Source: Moniliella sp. 'wahieum' | Taxonomy: Eukaryota; Basidiomycota; Moniliellomycetes; Moniliellales; Moniliellaceae | DNA: 64,000 nucleotides | Assembly: GCA_003971905.1 (NCBI GenBank) | Contig: RSEE01000050.1 | Coordinates: forward strand, 1-64,000 | Direction of reading: 5' to 3' | Part shown: piece after piece, positions 46,476 through 56,587 of the stretch | Position numbering within the stretch: the first letter of the stretch is position 1 | Layout of the letters: each line of letters starts with the position of its first letter | Translations under genes and position numbers: made by a program | Notes under the pieces: generated by a model | Database searches by the model: none | The model's input: the letters and a program-made list of their open reading frames with translations, nothing else | Told to the model about the DNA's origin: nothing

Positions 46476-47468
46476 CGAGAGCCAAGGCAATGGCGGTGGT
46501 GGCCGAGGCGTGTCTGCCGGCGTGACGGTGGATGCTGGACTGGCCGTGGCGGTTGACTGGCTGGTGGCGCAGGCGAGCCACGCACCCCCCACCCACACTG
46601 GCCCCGTGCGGGACGCGCATGCCGCATTACGTACGCGCATTGCCATTTGAAGCTGCCGTCTATCACCCGCCATTGGTCGCCGATCACCGACCATATGAGC
46701 GAGTTGAAAGCGGCCAGCACCACCGAGAAGGCGCGCTTCGGGGGCGCGCACTAGGCAGCCCGCCACCACCAGAGGGCCGTCCAATCGATATAGAGGAGCG
46801 CTACGCACTGGATCTGCTCCAGCATGCAGCATCTGGCATGCGACATCCTCCCAGCATCCTCCGGTATGCCCGCGTGTGGTAGGAGGAGCCACGAGAGAGT
46901 GTCTGCGTGTGGGGTATCGGTGCGTGGGAGAGGGAAGGACGTGCATTGCAGACAGGGGGGTAGGGCTGCTATCTGTGTCGGTCGGGGGCGGACAAGCTCT
47001 CTCGAGAATGTTGGCCGAGGGAAGCTTGAGGCTCAGCGGCCGAGAGGCCCAAGGCGGGCGTGAGCGGCTCCAACCGCCGGGTGGGTCGCCCCGGCTGGGA
47101 GCCGAAGCAAGCAAGTTTGGAGTTGGGTGGAAGGGTCTGGTGCGTGCTTCTCGCTGTTGCGCCCCGAGCTGGTCGGCAAGGCAGGAGAGGTGGGGTAACC
47201 AGCCGGTAAGCGTTTAGCGCTAAGCGGGGCGTGGCAATCGGTTCTGTGAAACCCCTCTCCTGGCCCATCATCACGCATCGCGCGCGTCAGGCGTCTCCCA
47301 TGCGACGCGGCTGAAGCGATCTCATAACTCCCTACTGAGTAGTCCTCCCCGGCACCATCCGTACTACCAAGTTGAGTCCTCAACTCAACGCAGTCCTCGC
47401 GAGGCTCAGCCGCAATGGGTCGCACAGCAGCACGTGCCATCCGCCCGATGGAAAAGGTATCTACAACG

Positions 47469-47580
47469 ATGGAAGGCAGATGGCAGGCAGATGGCAGGCA
47501 GATGGCAGGCAGATGGAAGGTATCTCAGATGGAAGGCAGATGGAAGGTACCTCAGACGGAAGGCAGACGGCAGACAGACA
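47469..47580 (+). repeat. Degenerate 11-bp tandem array (cagatggcagg)
   Basis: Four near-perfect 11-bp units are followed by diverged copies (cagatggaagg, cagacgg). It lies in the DGAT2 upstream region. Confidence 0.85.
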
Positions 47581-47805
47581 GAAGGCATCCCAGCTGGAAG
47601 GCCAAGACGGACGCCAGACAGCGCACGCGGCCAAGGCGCCACGAACGTCTAACCCACACGGCAAGATCCAGCTGCCCCGCCGTTTTGTTGTGCCCCGCAC
47701 AGACCCACTGTATCACACTCTTAACCCCTGGTCCACCGCGAATTTACGCCGCCTGCGTCCGCCTCGCCCGCCTTGCCCGCCGCGTCCTTCCTGCCTCCCA
47801 GCACC

Positions 47806-49437
47806 ATGTCCGCCCGCCGCGCCCCCACCCAGCACCTCAATGGCCATCCCCCGCCGCCGCCCACCGCCGCTGCGGCTGCCGCTGCCCCCGCCGCCGCCCC
47901 CGACGACGACGACGCCGAGGAGGGCCAGCCACCATCCGACGCGCCAGCCGCGAGCTGCATCGCCAACACTCGCTCCGCTTTGTCCCCACCGTCAGCATGC
48001 GCCACCGCCGGATGCAAACGCTCGCCGTCTTCCTCTGGGGGCTGAGCATCCCCATCTGTCTCATCCTCTTCTTCTTTTGCTGGTACGCCCTCCCTCCCCG
48101 TTCCCGCGTCGCCCCGTTGTCCCACTCCGCATCCCGCCATCCCGCCTTGGCTCTGACGCTTGGCTGTTGACTGGTGCGGTGGCGGTGGCGGTGGCAGTGA
48201 GAGTGGCGCAGGGCTCGTAGCTGACCGGTAACCCCTCCCCCTGCCCTCGAAAATGGACTTTACTTATCTCTCTCTCCGTGCTCTGCCTCCCTGGGGAACT
48301 CGGGACCCAGTTCGATCCCCCTGTTGTGGCCGTTGGTCGTTCCGTACCTCATCTGGGTCTTCTTTTTCGACACGGCGCCCGAAAATGGCGGCCGGCCCAT
48401 CGCAGCGATTCGCCAGGCCCAGTTCTGGAAGTACTTTGCTGGGTACTACCCCATCAGCTGCATCAAGGTAACCCCTCCTCCTCCCCCTCCCACTCCCAAT
48501 CCGAATCCCTTTTTGTTTGTTCCCCCCCTCCCAGGGTACGCTGGCCATGTGAACTGACCTTTTTTTGGGCATGCTCTTCTGGCCGGACCGCGCGTGCGAC
48601 AACAGACAGTGGACCTGCCGCCGGACAAGCCGTACCTGTTTGGCTACCACCCGCACGGCGTGGTGGGCATGGGAGCGGTGGCCAACTTTGCCACGGACGC
48701 GACCGAGTTTGCCTCGTCCTTTCCTGGTATCCACACGCACCTTCTCACGCTGGCCAGCAACTTTAAGTTGCCGTTCTTCCGGGACTTTCTCATGTCCTTG
48801 GGCATTGGCAGTGTGAGTCGAGCGAGTTGCGAGGCGATCCTACGCCAAGGACCCGGCAGCTCCATTACCATTGTGGTCGGAGGCGCAACCGAGAGCCTGA
48901 AGGCGCACCCGGGCACGGCCGACTTGACCCTGCGCCGGCGGTTGGGGTTCATCAAGATTGCCATTCGCAATGGGGCGGCGTTGGTGCCCGTGTTTGCGTT
49001 TGGGGAGAATGATATTTTTGCCCAGCTGGCCAACGACAAGGGCACCGCACTCTATGGCTTTCAAAAGCGCTTCCAAGCCCTGTTTGGGTTCACTTTGCCC
49101 TTATTTCATGGTCGTGGCGTGTTCAACTACCATATTGGGCTCTTGCCCTTTCGCCACCCGATTGTCGCCTGTGTCGGACGGCCAATCGAGACGGTTCAAA
49201 ACAAGCACCCGACCCCGCAGGAAATTGAGGAAGTACAGGAGCGCTACATTGCTGAACTGAAACGGTACGTGCCATGCCCCCCTGCTGGCGTCGACGCTAC
49301 GACCCTGGGAATCGTACTGTGGCACAGAGCACGCACTCACATTCTCCGTTTTCTTCTTGTTTGCTTGCCACCAGGATCTGGGTACATGGAAAGACCAGTA
49401 CGCAGCCAACCGAACCAAGGAACTGACGATCGACTAG
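47806..49437 (+). CDS. DGA1: Diacylglycerol O-acyltransferase, DGAT2 family
   Basis: This ER enzyme makes triacylglycerol from diacylglycerol and acyl-CoA. The ATG at 47806 starts an Ala/Pro-rich N-terminus. RMQTLAVFLWGLSIPICLILFFFCW then gives the first membrane segment. Exon 2 carries LWPLVVPYLIWVFFFDTAPENGGRP and FWKYFAGYYPISCIK. Exon 3 has TVDLPPDKPYLFGYHPHGVVGMG, with the family HPHG motif, and then FATDATEF. LTLASNFKLPFFRDFLMSLGI, GPGSSITIVVGGATESL and RRLGFIKIAIRNGAALVPVFAFGENDIF follow, then TLPLFHGRGVFN. The last exon reads TWKDQYAANRTKELTID before TAG at 49435-49437. Reading into it needs one G restored near 49380. A frame change also lies in the N-terminal low-complexity part (about 47.9 kb). 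The nearby TGL4/5-like lipase catalyses the opposite step, but I infer no physical link. Confidence 0.93.
48083..48310 (+). other. DGAT2 intron
   Basis: The donor gtacgccct follows ...TTTTGCTG and the acceptor is gggacccag (228 nt). It joins the first transmembrane segment to IPLLWPLVVPYLIW in frame. Confidence 0.75.
48468..48605 (+). other. DGAT2 intron
   Basis: The donor gtaacccct follows ...TGCATCAAG and the acceptor is gcgacaacag (138 nt). Splicing restores SCIK-TVDLPPDKPYLFGYHPHG. Confidence 0.9.
49265..49374 (+). other. DGAT2 intron
   Basis: The donor gtacgtgcc follows ...CTGAAACG and the acceptor is cttgccaccag (110 nt). Splicing restores AELKR-IW, followed by TWKDQYAANR. Confidence 0.85.
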
Positions 49438-50174
49438 CTATTTCCCCTCCTGTTATCCCGTTTCCACTATTTTTCTCTCCTTATCCGCCTTGTTGATGTG
49501 CCCGCCCCGGCTGGCACCCCCTTTGCCTCGCACAGCTTTTCCGCCTGGAAACCCCCCCACGGCCCACACAACGAAACCTAAGGTGATGTGGGGGGTACGT
49601 TTGGTTTAACTTAATACCGCGAACGCATACGAGTTGAATCCTGCTTGGCCTGTGGCCGCGGCCATGATGGGGTTCGAACAAGATGAAATCGTAGTGGTGG
49701 GGTGGGGAGGGCGAGGGGGAAGGGGGCGGGGACGGGGAGAGGGCAGCCCAGAACGAGGTTCGGTAGCATGCAGAGGGACAAACAACAGACGGGGGGCAAG
49801 GAACAGAAAGAAAAGGAACGAAAAAGGAACGAAAAAGGAAAGGAAAGGGTGAGAGAAGGCCAAGACCAGGGGATGAGATACGTCAAGATAAGCGAACCAC
49901 GCGATGGATGGGATGCGTGCGATCCAAAGCACATGTGCGACGAAGTCAGAGGAGGGAGAGATCAAGGACATCGAAATCAGCTGATCGATCGGATCTCAGA
50001 TCCCATACCTCCGATGGGTAGGCAAGAAACAGTGGAACCAGTTCGGGTCCCAGGCGGGGTACAGGGGGAAGGCAAGATAAGACAGAGCAAGGCAACGCAA
50101 GGCAACGCAACATAGCGCAACGCAACGCAAGGCCAAACAAGGCCAGGCAAGGCCGCGAGAAGGCCCAGGGAGAA
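49438..50174. other. Convergent intergenic region with (ggcaacgcaa)-like repeat
   Basis: This separates DGAT2 (+) and the amidohydrolase (-). Low-complexity ggcaa/cgcaa repeats occupy about 50065-50155. No gene is seen. Confidence 0.65.
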
Positions 50175-51747
50175 TTAAGTGGAAGTTGAAGCGGCCGTGC
50201 GAGAGGGACGTACGACGTGGCTAGTGTTACGTTCAAAGACGAGGCGGCCTTGTTGGAAGATGAGGTCAAACGAGTGCTGTGCGCCTTGTACCAGTGGGTC
50301 CACCGTCTCCAACGGGTTGCCCGCCTCGGCCGCCAAGACAATCACGTCGGCCCACGCGCCTGGCTGGAGGGTGCCCAGCTCGCCGGCTTGGCCCAGCACC
50401 TCGGCCGCGTTGCATGTCGCTTGTTGCACCACCGCCCACGCGGGCAAGACCGTTGCCCGAATAGCGAATTCTTCCGATTGCATCCTGCCCGTCCAGCCAG
50501 GGCGTAAGCCCAGAGAGCGTTAGTGATCGTTCTCCCATGGCCAGGAGAGCGCGGGCACGGCGCATGCTACAAGACAGAAAGCGGTGGGGGATACGCACGG
50601 TTGAAAGTCCGACAAGAGGTCTGTGCCAAACGCGATGGTCACCCCGGCCTCGTGAGCACGACGAAGACAGTCGAGGCCAGCCGTGATGACCTGCTGGTTC
50701 TTGCGCCGAAAGTCGGGGCTGAGCCGGTCGGGGTGGCGAGCAAAGGCATAGTACGTAACCAGGGTGGGGGTGAGGGAGATGTTGTGTTTGGCCATGTAAC
50801 GCAGCGTCAGGTCATCCACCAAGTTGCCATGCTCGATCCCACGCACGCCATTCTTGATGGCGTGCATGACGGATTCGGACGTGTAGGCGTGCGCGGTAGC
50901 GTAGCTGCCGTACCGGCGCGCAGTGCCGGTGATGGCCTGCAATTCGTCATTGGTGAACATGACGGCACCAATCGGGTCGGTGGGCGAGGCGACACCGCCG
51001 CCTGCGCGCAGCGCACAACCAAGAGCAAGAGGAGGTGGTTAGTGGGAGGTGGTCCGAGGCGCCGAGCCAGCCGCTTGGGAGGGTGAGAGGCGCGGCAACA
51101 AGCAAGCGCTTCGGTTCGACGTACCAGTGCCACAGATCTTGATGAAGTGGGCGCCGCGCCGGAGCTCGTCGCGTGTGGCGGCGAGGCAGGCGGGCACGCC
51201 ATCGGCGACGCGGGCCAGGGTGGGGTTATCGTGCACGGCACAGGAGCCGGCGACGAGATGGTCCTCGGTGCGCAGGCGAAAGTCGCCATGGCCCCCCGTC
51301 TGGGAGATGGCCTTGCCCGAGACAAAGATCCGCGGGCCCTCTACCAGGCCGTCCTGCTGTGCATCGGCAAAGGAGCGCGGACAGCCGGCACAGTCGCGGA
51401 CGGTGGTGAAGCCGCGATGTAGCATCTCCTTGGCGGCCCAGCTGGCCCGGAGCGTGCGCCACGGCGTGTCGGCAGAAGCGTCGTCGTGCAGGCTCACATT
51501 GCCGTAGGCCGAGAAGAGGTGGACGTGGGTGTCGATCAGGCCCGGCAGCACGTACCGGCCGCCGACGTTGTACACGACCGCATCGGCCCAGCGCGCCTCG
51601 GACGCCGGCCCGACCGAGACGATCTTGCCCGCGTCGAGGCGCAGCTCGTAGGCGCGGTACACGCGGCAGTGCACCCACATCCACCACCGACGCATTGGTA
51701 ATGATGACCTTGGGCGGGATGGGCCGCTGCCAGGGCCGGGAGCTCAT
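50175..51747 (-). CDS. Metal-dependent amidohydrolase (imidazolonepropionase/prolidase-like)
   Basis: This is a TIM-barrel amidohydrolase of the branch that contains imidazolonepropionase-like and Xaa-Pro dipeptidase-like enzymes. The ATG at 51747 gives MSSRPWQRPIPPKVIITNASVVDV. One frame change lies near 51.68 kb. Then come GKIVSVGP and GGRYVLPGLIDTHVHLFS, with the HxH metal ligands. Downstream are GFTTVRDCAGCP, SQTGGHGDFR, GAHFIKICGTGGGVASPTDP, ATAHAYTSESVMHAI and GVRGIEHGN. The barrel ends with VTIAFGTDLLSDFQP, whose Asp is the usual catalytic one. The C-terminus has EFAIRATVLPAWAVVQQATCNAAEVLG, LGTLQPGAWADVIVLA and DLIFQQGRLVF. The stop is at 50177-50175. No signal peptide or anchor is visible, so it is probably cytosolic. 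The substrate cannot be read from the sequence. Confidence 0.88.
50485..50598 (-). other. Amidohydrolase intron
   Basis: The donor gtgcgtatc follows ...TTTCAACC and the acceptor is ggacgggcag (114 nt). Splicing restores SDFQP-MQSEEFAIR. Confidence 0.88.
51002..51124 (-). other. Amidohydrolase intron
   Basis: The donor gtacgtcga follows ...TGTGGCACTG and the acceptor is ctgcgcgcag (123 nt). Splicing restores KICGTG-GGVASPTDP. Confidence 0.9.
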
Positions 51748-52386
51748 CAGGTCCAGAGGAGCGCACCGAGTGATGGTGGCGAGCGCGACCCTCGCCGCGG
51801 CCTCCGAGAGCAAGAAGACGGCCTGCACCCTGGGCCGAGGACAAACCACTAAGTACTAACCACATGCAAAATAGGGCCAGCGCAGCGGCCGACGAGGCCG
51901 CACACTCGTCTGCCGCTGCATCCGGCCTGGTTCTGATCGAGATGGGCGTCGGCGGGCAAAAGAATGGATGATGGGCATCACCAATCATGCAACTACCTGC
52001 AACTACCACGCCACGCCACTCGCAGGCTACCAGCAGGATCAAAGTAGGAGGGCTCGCTAGCAAGTGCTATTAGGAGGGCTAGTATAGTGCATGCAACGGC
52101 GGCGATGTGCCGATCCGCATCCAGGCTGCTCCCTGTCTATCCTGTCCCTCCAACGCCTTGGTGAGGCGCAAAGGGGAGGGGGCAAGGGGAAGAGGACGAT
52201 GGCAGATGGAGTATACATGAAGGAGAAGGGAGGAGGAAGAAGCGAGGAGAAAGGAAACACCCTCCATCCCGCGCCTCCAGACAGGCCCACAACCCCAACC
52301 GACTCGAACCCAACCTACCGTTTTCGTGCCCCCCCCGACCAGGCACAAGCCCAACCCAGTCCAACCCAGCCGAGCGGGAGGAGGAT
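51748..52386. other. Upstream region of the amidohydrolase
   Basis: This 640-bp stretch lies between the amidohydrolase start and the end of the amino-acid transporter gene. It has no recognised gene. Confidence 0.6.
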
Positions 52387-54666
52387 CTAGCACGTGTGGC
52401 GTTCGCCCGAGCGGCCGCGGACCAAGTCCGACACGGCCGTGGCGACGGACACAGCGAGGACGACGACGCCAAAGAGGGCGGTGGCGACGGCGGTCAACTT
52501 GGTGTGGGTCCAGGTTGGCCGTGGGCGGGCGAGCGGGCGAGGCAGCACACGTTCCCCGCCCGATCCGATGCCCACCGCAGCAGCAGCCCGGCGCTCTTGT
52601 TGGACCGGCAGCGGCAGCGACTCGGCCTCGGCAGTGGCTCAGGCCCGAACCAGGCACCGAATCGCCGGCGCTAAGGGAGCAGGGTCGACGTCCGGTACGT
52701 GGTACGCCGCGCCCGGTTTGAGCGGCAACTCGATTTCGTTCGGGTCGACTTGGGATGCGTCGTCGGGTGCGGGAGGGTGCCTGTGCTGGGCCCAGGCTGC
52801 GTTCGACGTGTTCGAGCGAATTGGAGCGTCGGCGGGGATCGTCGCTGGCCATGGGGTGGTACCCGTTCCTCGATCCAGACGGGCCGGGGTAGAGCGGCAA
52901 GTGTTCGTCGTTGTCGTCGTCGTTGTCGTCGTCGCCGTCGGCGTGCGCGGCGAGGAAGGGCGTGGTGGGCGGGTACGGGTACGGGTACGGGACGAAGCGT
53001 CGTGGCTCAACTTGAGGAAACAGGCCGAGGGGAAAATGTAGGCGAGTGCGGTGGCCGACAGGCCGCCGGTGAGTTCGAGCACAATGCCCAAGTCGCAGGT
53101 GAGGAGGGAAATGATGAGGCTGCTAACGACGAGGGCCGAGGTGAGGATGTAGTGTCGTTTTCGATCGTACGTTTCCTCCCCGCCCTGGTCCGCGGATGCG
53201 GCCAGGGCCGCCGTCTCGTCTGGCCAAAAGTACGTTTCGAGGACTTCGCGACAGACAAAACATTCGAGCGGGAAGGTGGTGAACATGTTGACGCCAAATA
53301 GGAAGCGCGCCACATTCACCAACGTATCGTCAGCAGGAAAGTTGTTGAGTACGTTGGCCAGCGTTTTTTCTTCAAACGACCAGTACCCAGCCACCGACAT
53401 GGTCGTAGCTGCCACGCCGGCAATCAAGGTGGAGTAATGGGTTACCTTGCCAAACTTGTCCATCGAAGGTTCCTTCAAGCTGCCATAGATGAGCAACGAG
53501 TTGTGATGGCACACAAACGCAAAACTAATCACCGCAATGGAGCGGATCAGTTTGGTGGGGTACACCACTGTAAAACGCAACGAAGGATCGCCCTTGAGTT
53601 CGGCCGGCATCATCGGGCCCCGAATCACAACCGACGCAATGATCACTACCATGGACACGAGCGCAATCGCCGAGGCCTTGGAAAGCGACTCGATGTTGCG
53701 ATAGAGCGAAAGGGGGAAGGAGATGACCAACGTGCAAAACGAAATCACAAAGCCCCGATTCGCCCACCATGCGCCGTCGGCGGCCGAACGCGAAATGGCT
53801 CCCAACACGGCCGGGATCGTGTCGCCAATCACGACGCAAAACGCGCACATGCCCCCAAACGCAAACGCAAACTGGAACAGCGACACGGCCGCCGAGCCAC
53901 GGGGACCAAAGCAATGCTGCATAATCTCAATGTACGTTCGTCGACCCGACAGTTTGGCGTTCAACACAATCAACCGGATCGTCCAGTCGGTCAAAAAGCT
54001 CAGCCCCACCAGCAGCACCACCCCAGCCACAAACCCCGACTCGCGCATGCTGTACGGCAAGCCTACAATCCCAGCCCCCAAAATCGAGTTGGCCATGTTG
54101 ACGGTGCCGTCAAATGTGCCGGCACCACGGCGGAGCCAGTCGGGAACGGGCATCTGCTCCTGCACGCGGGCGAGGCCCTCGTTGAGCAGCAGAGGAATAT
54201 CAATGGCCGACGTGGTGCTGTTACGTGTGGCGGCAGCGCCGCGATGGCCGGGCACGCGGGATCGTTCGGGCGTGCCCCGCACAGGGTCCTGCTCCAAGCT
54301 TGCCTCGTCGCGCGCTTCGGTGGGCACTGGCGGGGAAGGAGTCAGGGCGCGCACATCGTCCGGGTCCAGATCGTCGGGGTCGGCGTCAAAGTGAGCCTCG
54401 CGGCTGGAGAGGGTGGACTTGAGGCCGAGGCCAAAACGAGAGGAAGGGACGGACGCAGGCAGCGCATCCTGCCTGTCGGACGAGGCAGACGGCGGGAGCG
54501 TCCAGGCGTCCTCCGAGCCAAGCGGCGGCGCGGGCAGGCCTGGAGGCTGGGTCTGCGGCGGGGCGGGGGAGCGCGGAGGCTGGGTCTGTGGCGCGTCGGG
54601 CTCGTCGTCGAGACTAAAGAGCACAGTGGCCGTGGGCGGGGGGGCGGCAGACGCAGACACGGACAT
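52387..54666 (-). CDS. Vacuolar-type amino-acid transporter (AVT/SLC38-like)
   Basis: This multi-pass membrane transporter belongs to the amino acid/auxin permease family, most like yeast AVT5-7 and animal SLC38. The ATG at 54666 (MSVSASAAPPPTATVLFSLDDE) starts a soluble, Pro/Ser-rich N-terminus of about 190 residues. TM1 carries the family signature GTVNMANSILGAGIVGLPY. Hydrophobic segments follow, including VAGVVLLVGLSFLTDWTIRL, FGGMCAFCVVIGDTIPAVLG, GFVISFCTLVISFPLSLYR, IALVSMVVIIASVVI, RSIAVISFAFVCHHN and ILTSALVVSSLIISLLTCDL. The last is TKLTAVATALFGVVVLAVSV, in another frame just before TAG at 52389-52387. One frame change near 52.6 kb separates it from the main 2-kb open frame. The loop before the final TM is unusually long and Thr/Pro-rich. 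An upstream in-frame extension to about 55.06 kb lacks a good start. Confidence 0.88.
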
Positions 54667-54750
54667 GCTCGACACACCGCGGGCAGCGAGAGCGAGAGCG
54701 ACAGAGGGGCAGGGGGCGTCCGCGGCCGGAGACGAGCGGGCGGCGGGCAG

Positions 54751-54785
<35 letters not shown>

Positions 54786-54988
54786 CGGCGGAGGCGGAGG
54801 CCGAGGTGTGGGCGCCGGAAGCGAACGCGTGGTGGAGTTCTCGTCGTAGGCGCCGCCTTGCTTGCCACGCGGGCAGCTGCTGAGCTAAGCTACGCTGCCT
54901 TATTCCCGCTGCTATTATGTGGGTGAGCAACCAAGCCGGTGCGTCTACATGACGATGGATGGGATCGAAGCAACATTCCCCGCCACGC

Positions 54989-56299
54989 TCAGAACAGCCG
55001 CGGCGGCGGCGCGTCCAGCCCGCCCGGCGTGTGCACCAGCAGCGTGTGCAGGTGCGCGGCAAACCCCGTCAGGTGCGCCGGCGCCACCTGCGGCCCGCGC
55101 GCCGACGCGACGGCGAGAGCCAGCACGAGCAGCGTCGGCGCCATCCGCTGCTCCACATGCAGCTCGACCCATTCCGCCAGCGCCGCACGTAGGCGTGCAT
55201 CCCGACTGCCCATCAGCAGCAGGTCCAGCCCCCTCTCCTTGGCCGCCGCGCGCACGTCGCCCTTGCGCCTGGGAAGCGAGGTCAAGTGCAGCACCAGGTC
55301 GTCCCGCTGCAGCGTCGAGACGTGCCGGCGCACCAGGAAGCGCAGGTATCCGTCCAAACTCAGTCCCAGCGACGCCGCTGTATCTGCCGCCGAGGTAAGG
55401 GAGAGGCTGCCGGTAGAGGCGAGGGAGAGAAACTGAGCGAGGGCGAGGAGAGCAGTGCGCGGGAGGGAGAGCAGGACGCGTTCCTCGGTAAAGGCCTGCG
55501 CAGCGGTGAGGACAGTAGGGCCATCGACTTGGCTTGGCCGGGCACGGACTGCGGCTAGAGCAGCCAGCGCAGCGCCCCTGCCCGCAGTGGGGGGCAGGGC
55601 ATGGCGCGATAATACATGCGTAATCGTCTCGGCCGCGTGCGCGCGTACTTGCAGTGCCCGTACCGCCCGCAGCGACGCGGCCTCTTGGCCCTCCCACGGC
55701 AGAATACGTGGTAAGAAGCGTGTGGTCATCAAACGGAGGAAACGCAAGAATCGGGTAAAGAACAGTGGTGAAAAGCGGACAAAATACGCATGCATCTCGC
55801 GCTGCACCGTTGAGGCGGGCAGCTCTGTGGGCTGAGGCACCAGAGGAGGGAGCGAGGTAGATGCTGGCGAGGGCATGGGCTCAGCACGGAAGGAAGCCGA
55901 GGCGATCGGGGGATGAGGCTGCTCCAGCAGATCGTCAGCTGGCTCGGGAGGGGGCGGGGGGTGGGCTGGGTATGGGTATGGGTATGGAGGCGGAGATGGA
56001 AACAGGCTGGTGGGGGGCCCAAGGCGTCTCGGGGCGGGGGCGGGGGCCGTGGGGAGGGGGAGAGAGGGTTGTGTCTCTTGATGGCGGTGGAGGCAAAGGA
56101 CATGCGTGGGGGGTGGGGCGGGTGGCTGGCGATGGCGATGGGGATGGCGATGGGGATGATGATGGCGAGGGCGATGATGATGCGCGGACGGGCAGGCAAG
56201 CGACGAGTGGACGGGGCGGGCGAGGGGCGCAGAGCGGGTGCGTGCGCCCAAGGACAGAGGCAGCGCAGGGCGCAGAGGCGCGTGGAAAGCGAGTGTCAT
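54989..56299 (-). CDS. LETM1-domain mitochondrial protein
   Basis: This single open frame of 436 codons is one of the few intact ones here. The first 40 residues are Arg-rich and lack acids (MTLAFHAPLRPALPLSLGAR...), as in a mitochondrial presequence. A Pro-rich linker follows, then an amphipathic hydrophobic stretch (FVRFSPLFFTRFLRFLRLM). The C-terminal half resembles the LETM1 ribosome-binding-like domain. It has LPRTALLALAQFLSL, LRFLVRRHVSTLQRDDLVLHL, VRAAAKERGLDLLLMG, LRAALAEWVELHVEQRMAPTLLVL. LETM1/Mdm38/Ylh47 proteins sit in the inner mitochondrial membrane and affect K+/H+ exchange and mitoribosome association. It is shorter and more diverged than Mdm38, so orthology is not certain. 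It lies 288 bp downstream of the mitochondrial DnaJ gene on the same strand. Confidence 0.75.
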   Translation of the reverse strand: MTLAFHAPLRPALPLSLGARTRSAPLARPVHSSLACPSAHHHRPRHHHPHRHPHRHRQPPAPPPTHVLCLHRHQETQPSLPLPTAPAPAPRRLGPPTSLFPSPPPYPYPYPAHPPPPPEPADDLLEQPHPPIASASFRAEPMPSPASTSLPPLVPQPTELPASTVQREMHAYFVRFSPLFFTRFLRFLRLMTTRFLPRILPWEGQEAASLRAVRALQVRAHAAETITHVLSRHALPPTAGRGAALAALAAVRARPSQVDGPTVLTAAQAFTEERVLLSLPRTALLALAQFLSLASTGSLSLTSAADTAASLGLSLDGYLRFLVRRHVSTLQRDDLVLHLTSLPRRKGDVRAAAKERGLDLLLMGSRDARLRAALAEWVELHVEQRMAPTLLVLALAVASARGPQVAPAHLTGFAAHLHTLLVHTPGGLDAPPPRLF

Positions 56300-56335
56300 G
56301 GCGGTGGGGCGAGAAGGTGGTGGTGAGGGGTCTTT

Positions 56336-56374
56336 CTATCAATCAACGAATCAATCAATCAATTAATCAATCGA
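56336..56374 (+). repeat. (aatc)n microsatellite
   Basis: About eight aatc-type units lie in the short gap between the LETM1-domain gene and the DnaJ gene. Confidence 0.9.
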
Positions 56375-56587
56375 GTGGGCTCCTAACCGATGGCCCTCGC
56401 GGACTGCGCTCTGGTGTGCGGGACTAGCACCCAGCCACACCGCCCCCCTGCCCCGCGCCCGCGCCCCGGAGATAACCGCGTTTCTGACCCTGCGTTGCAA
56501 CACCCTCTCCTACTATACACTACCAGTCTCGACTGCCCCCCCCCCCCCCGCGTGCTCGCAAGCAGTGAAAAAATGTAGAGTCGATGC

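Larger units (their letters stand above)
46395..47805. other. Divergent promoter region between dyn1 and DGAT2
   Basis: This 1.4-kb region must carry promoters for both divergent genes. It contains a long G-rich run just upstream of dyn1 (46400-46475) and an 11-bp tandem array (47469-47580). No protein family is seen in its ORFs. Confidence 0.6.

Noticed and set aside
53437-54849. 470-codon + strand ORF
   Set aside because: It is a GC-driven shadow of the amino-acid transporter on the minus strand, with a His/Arg-rich composition and no family signature.
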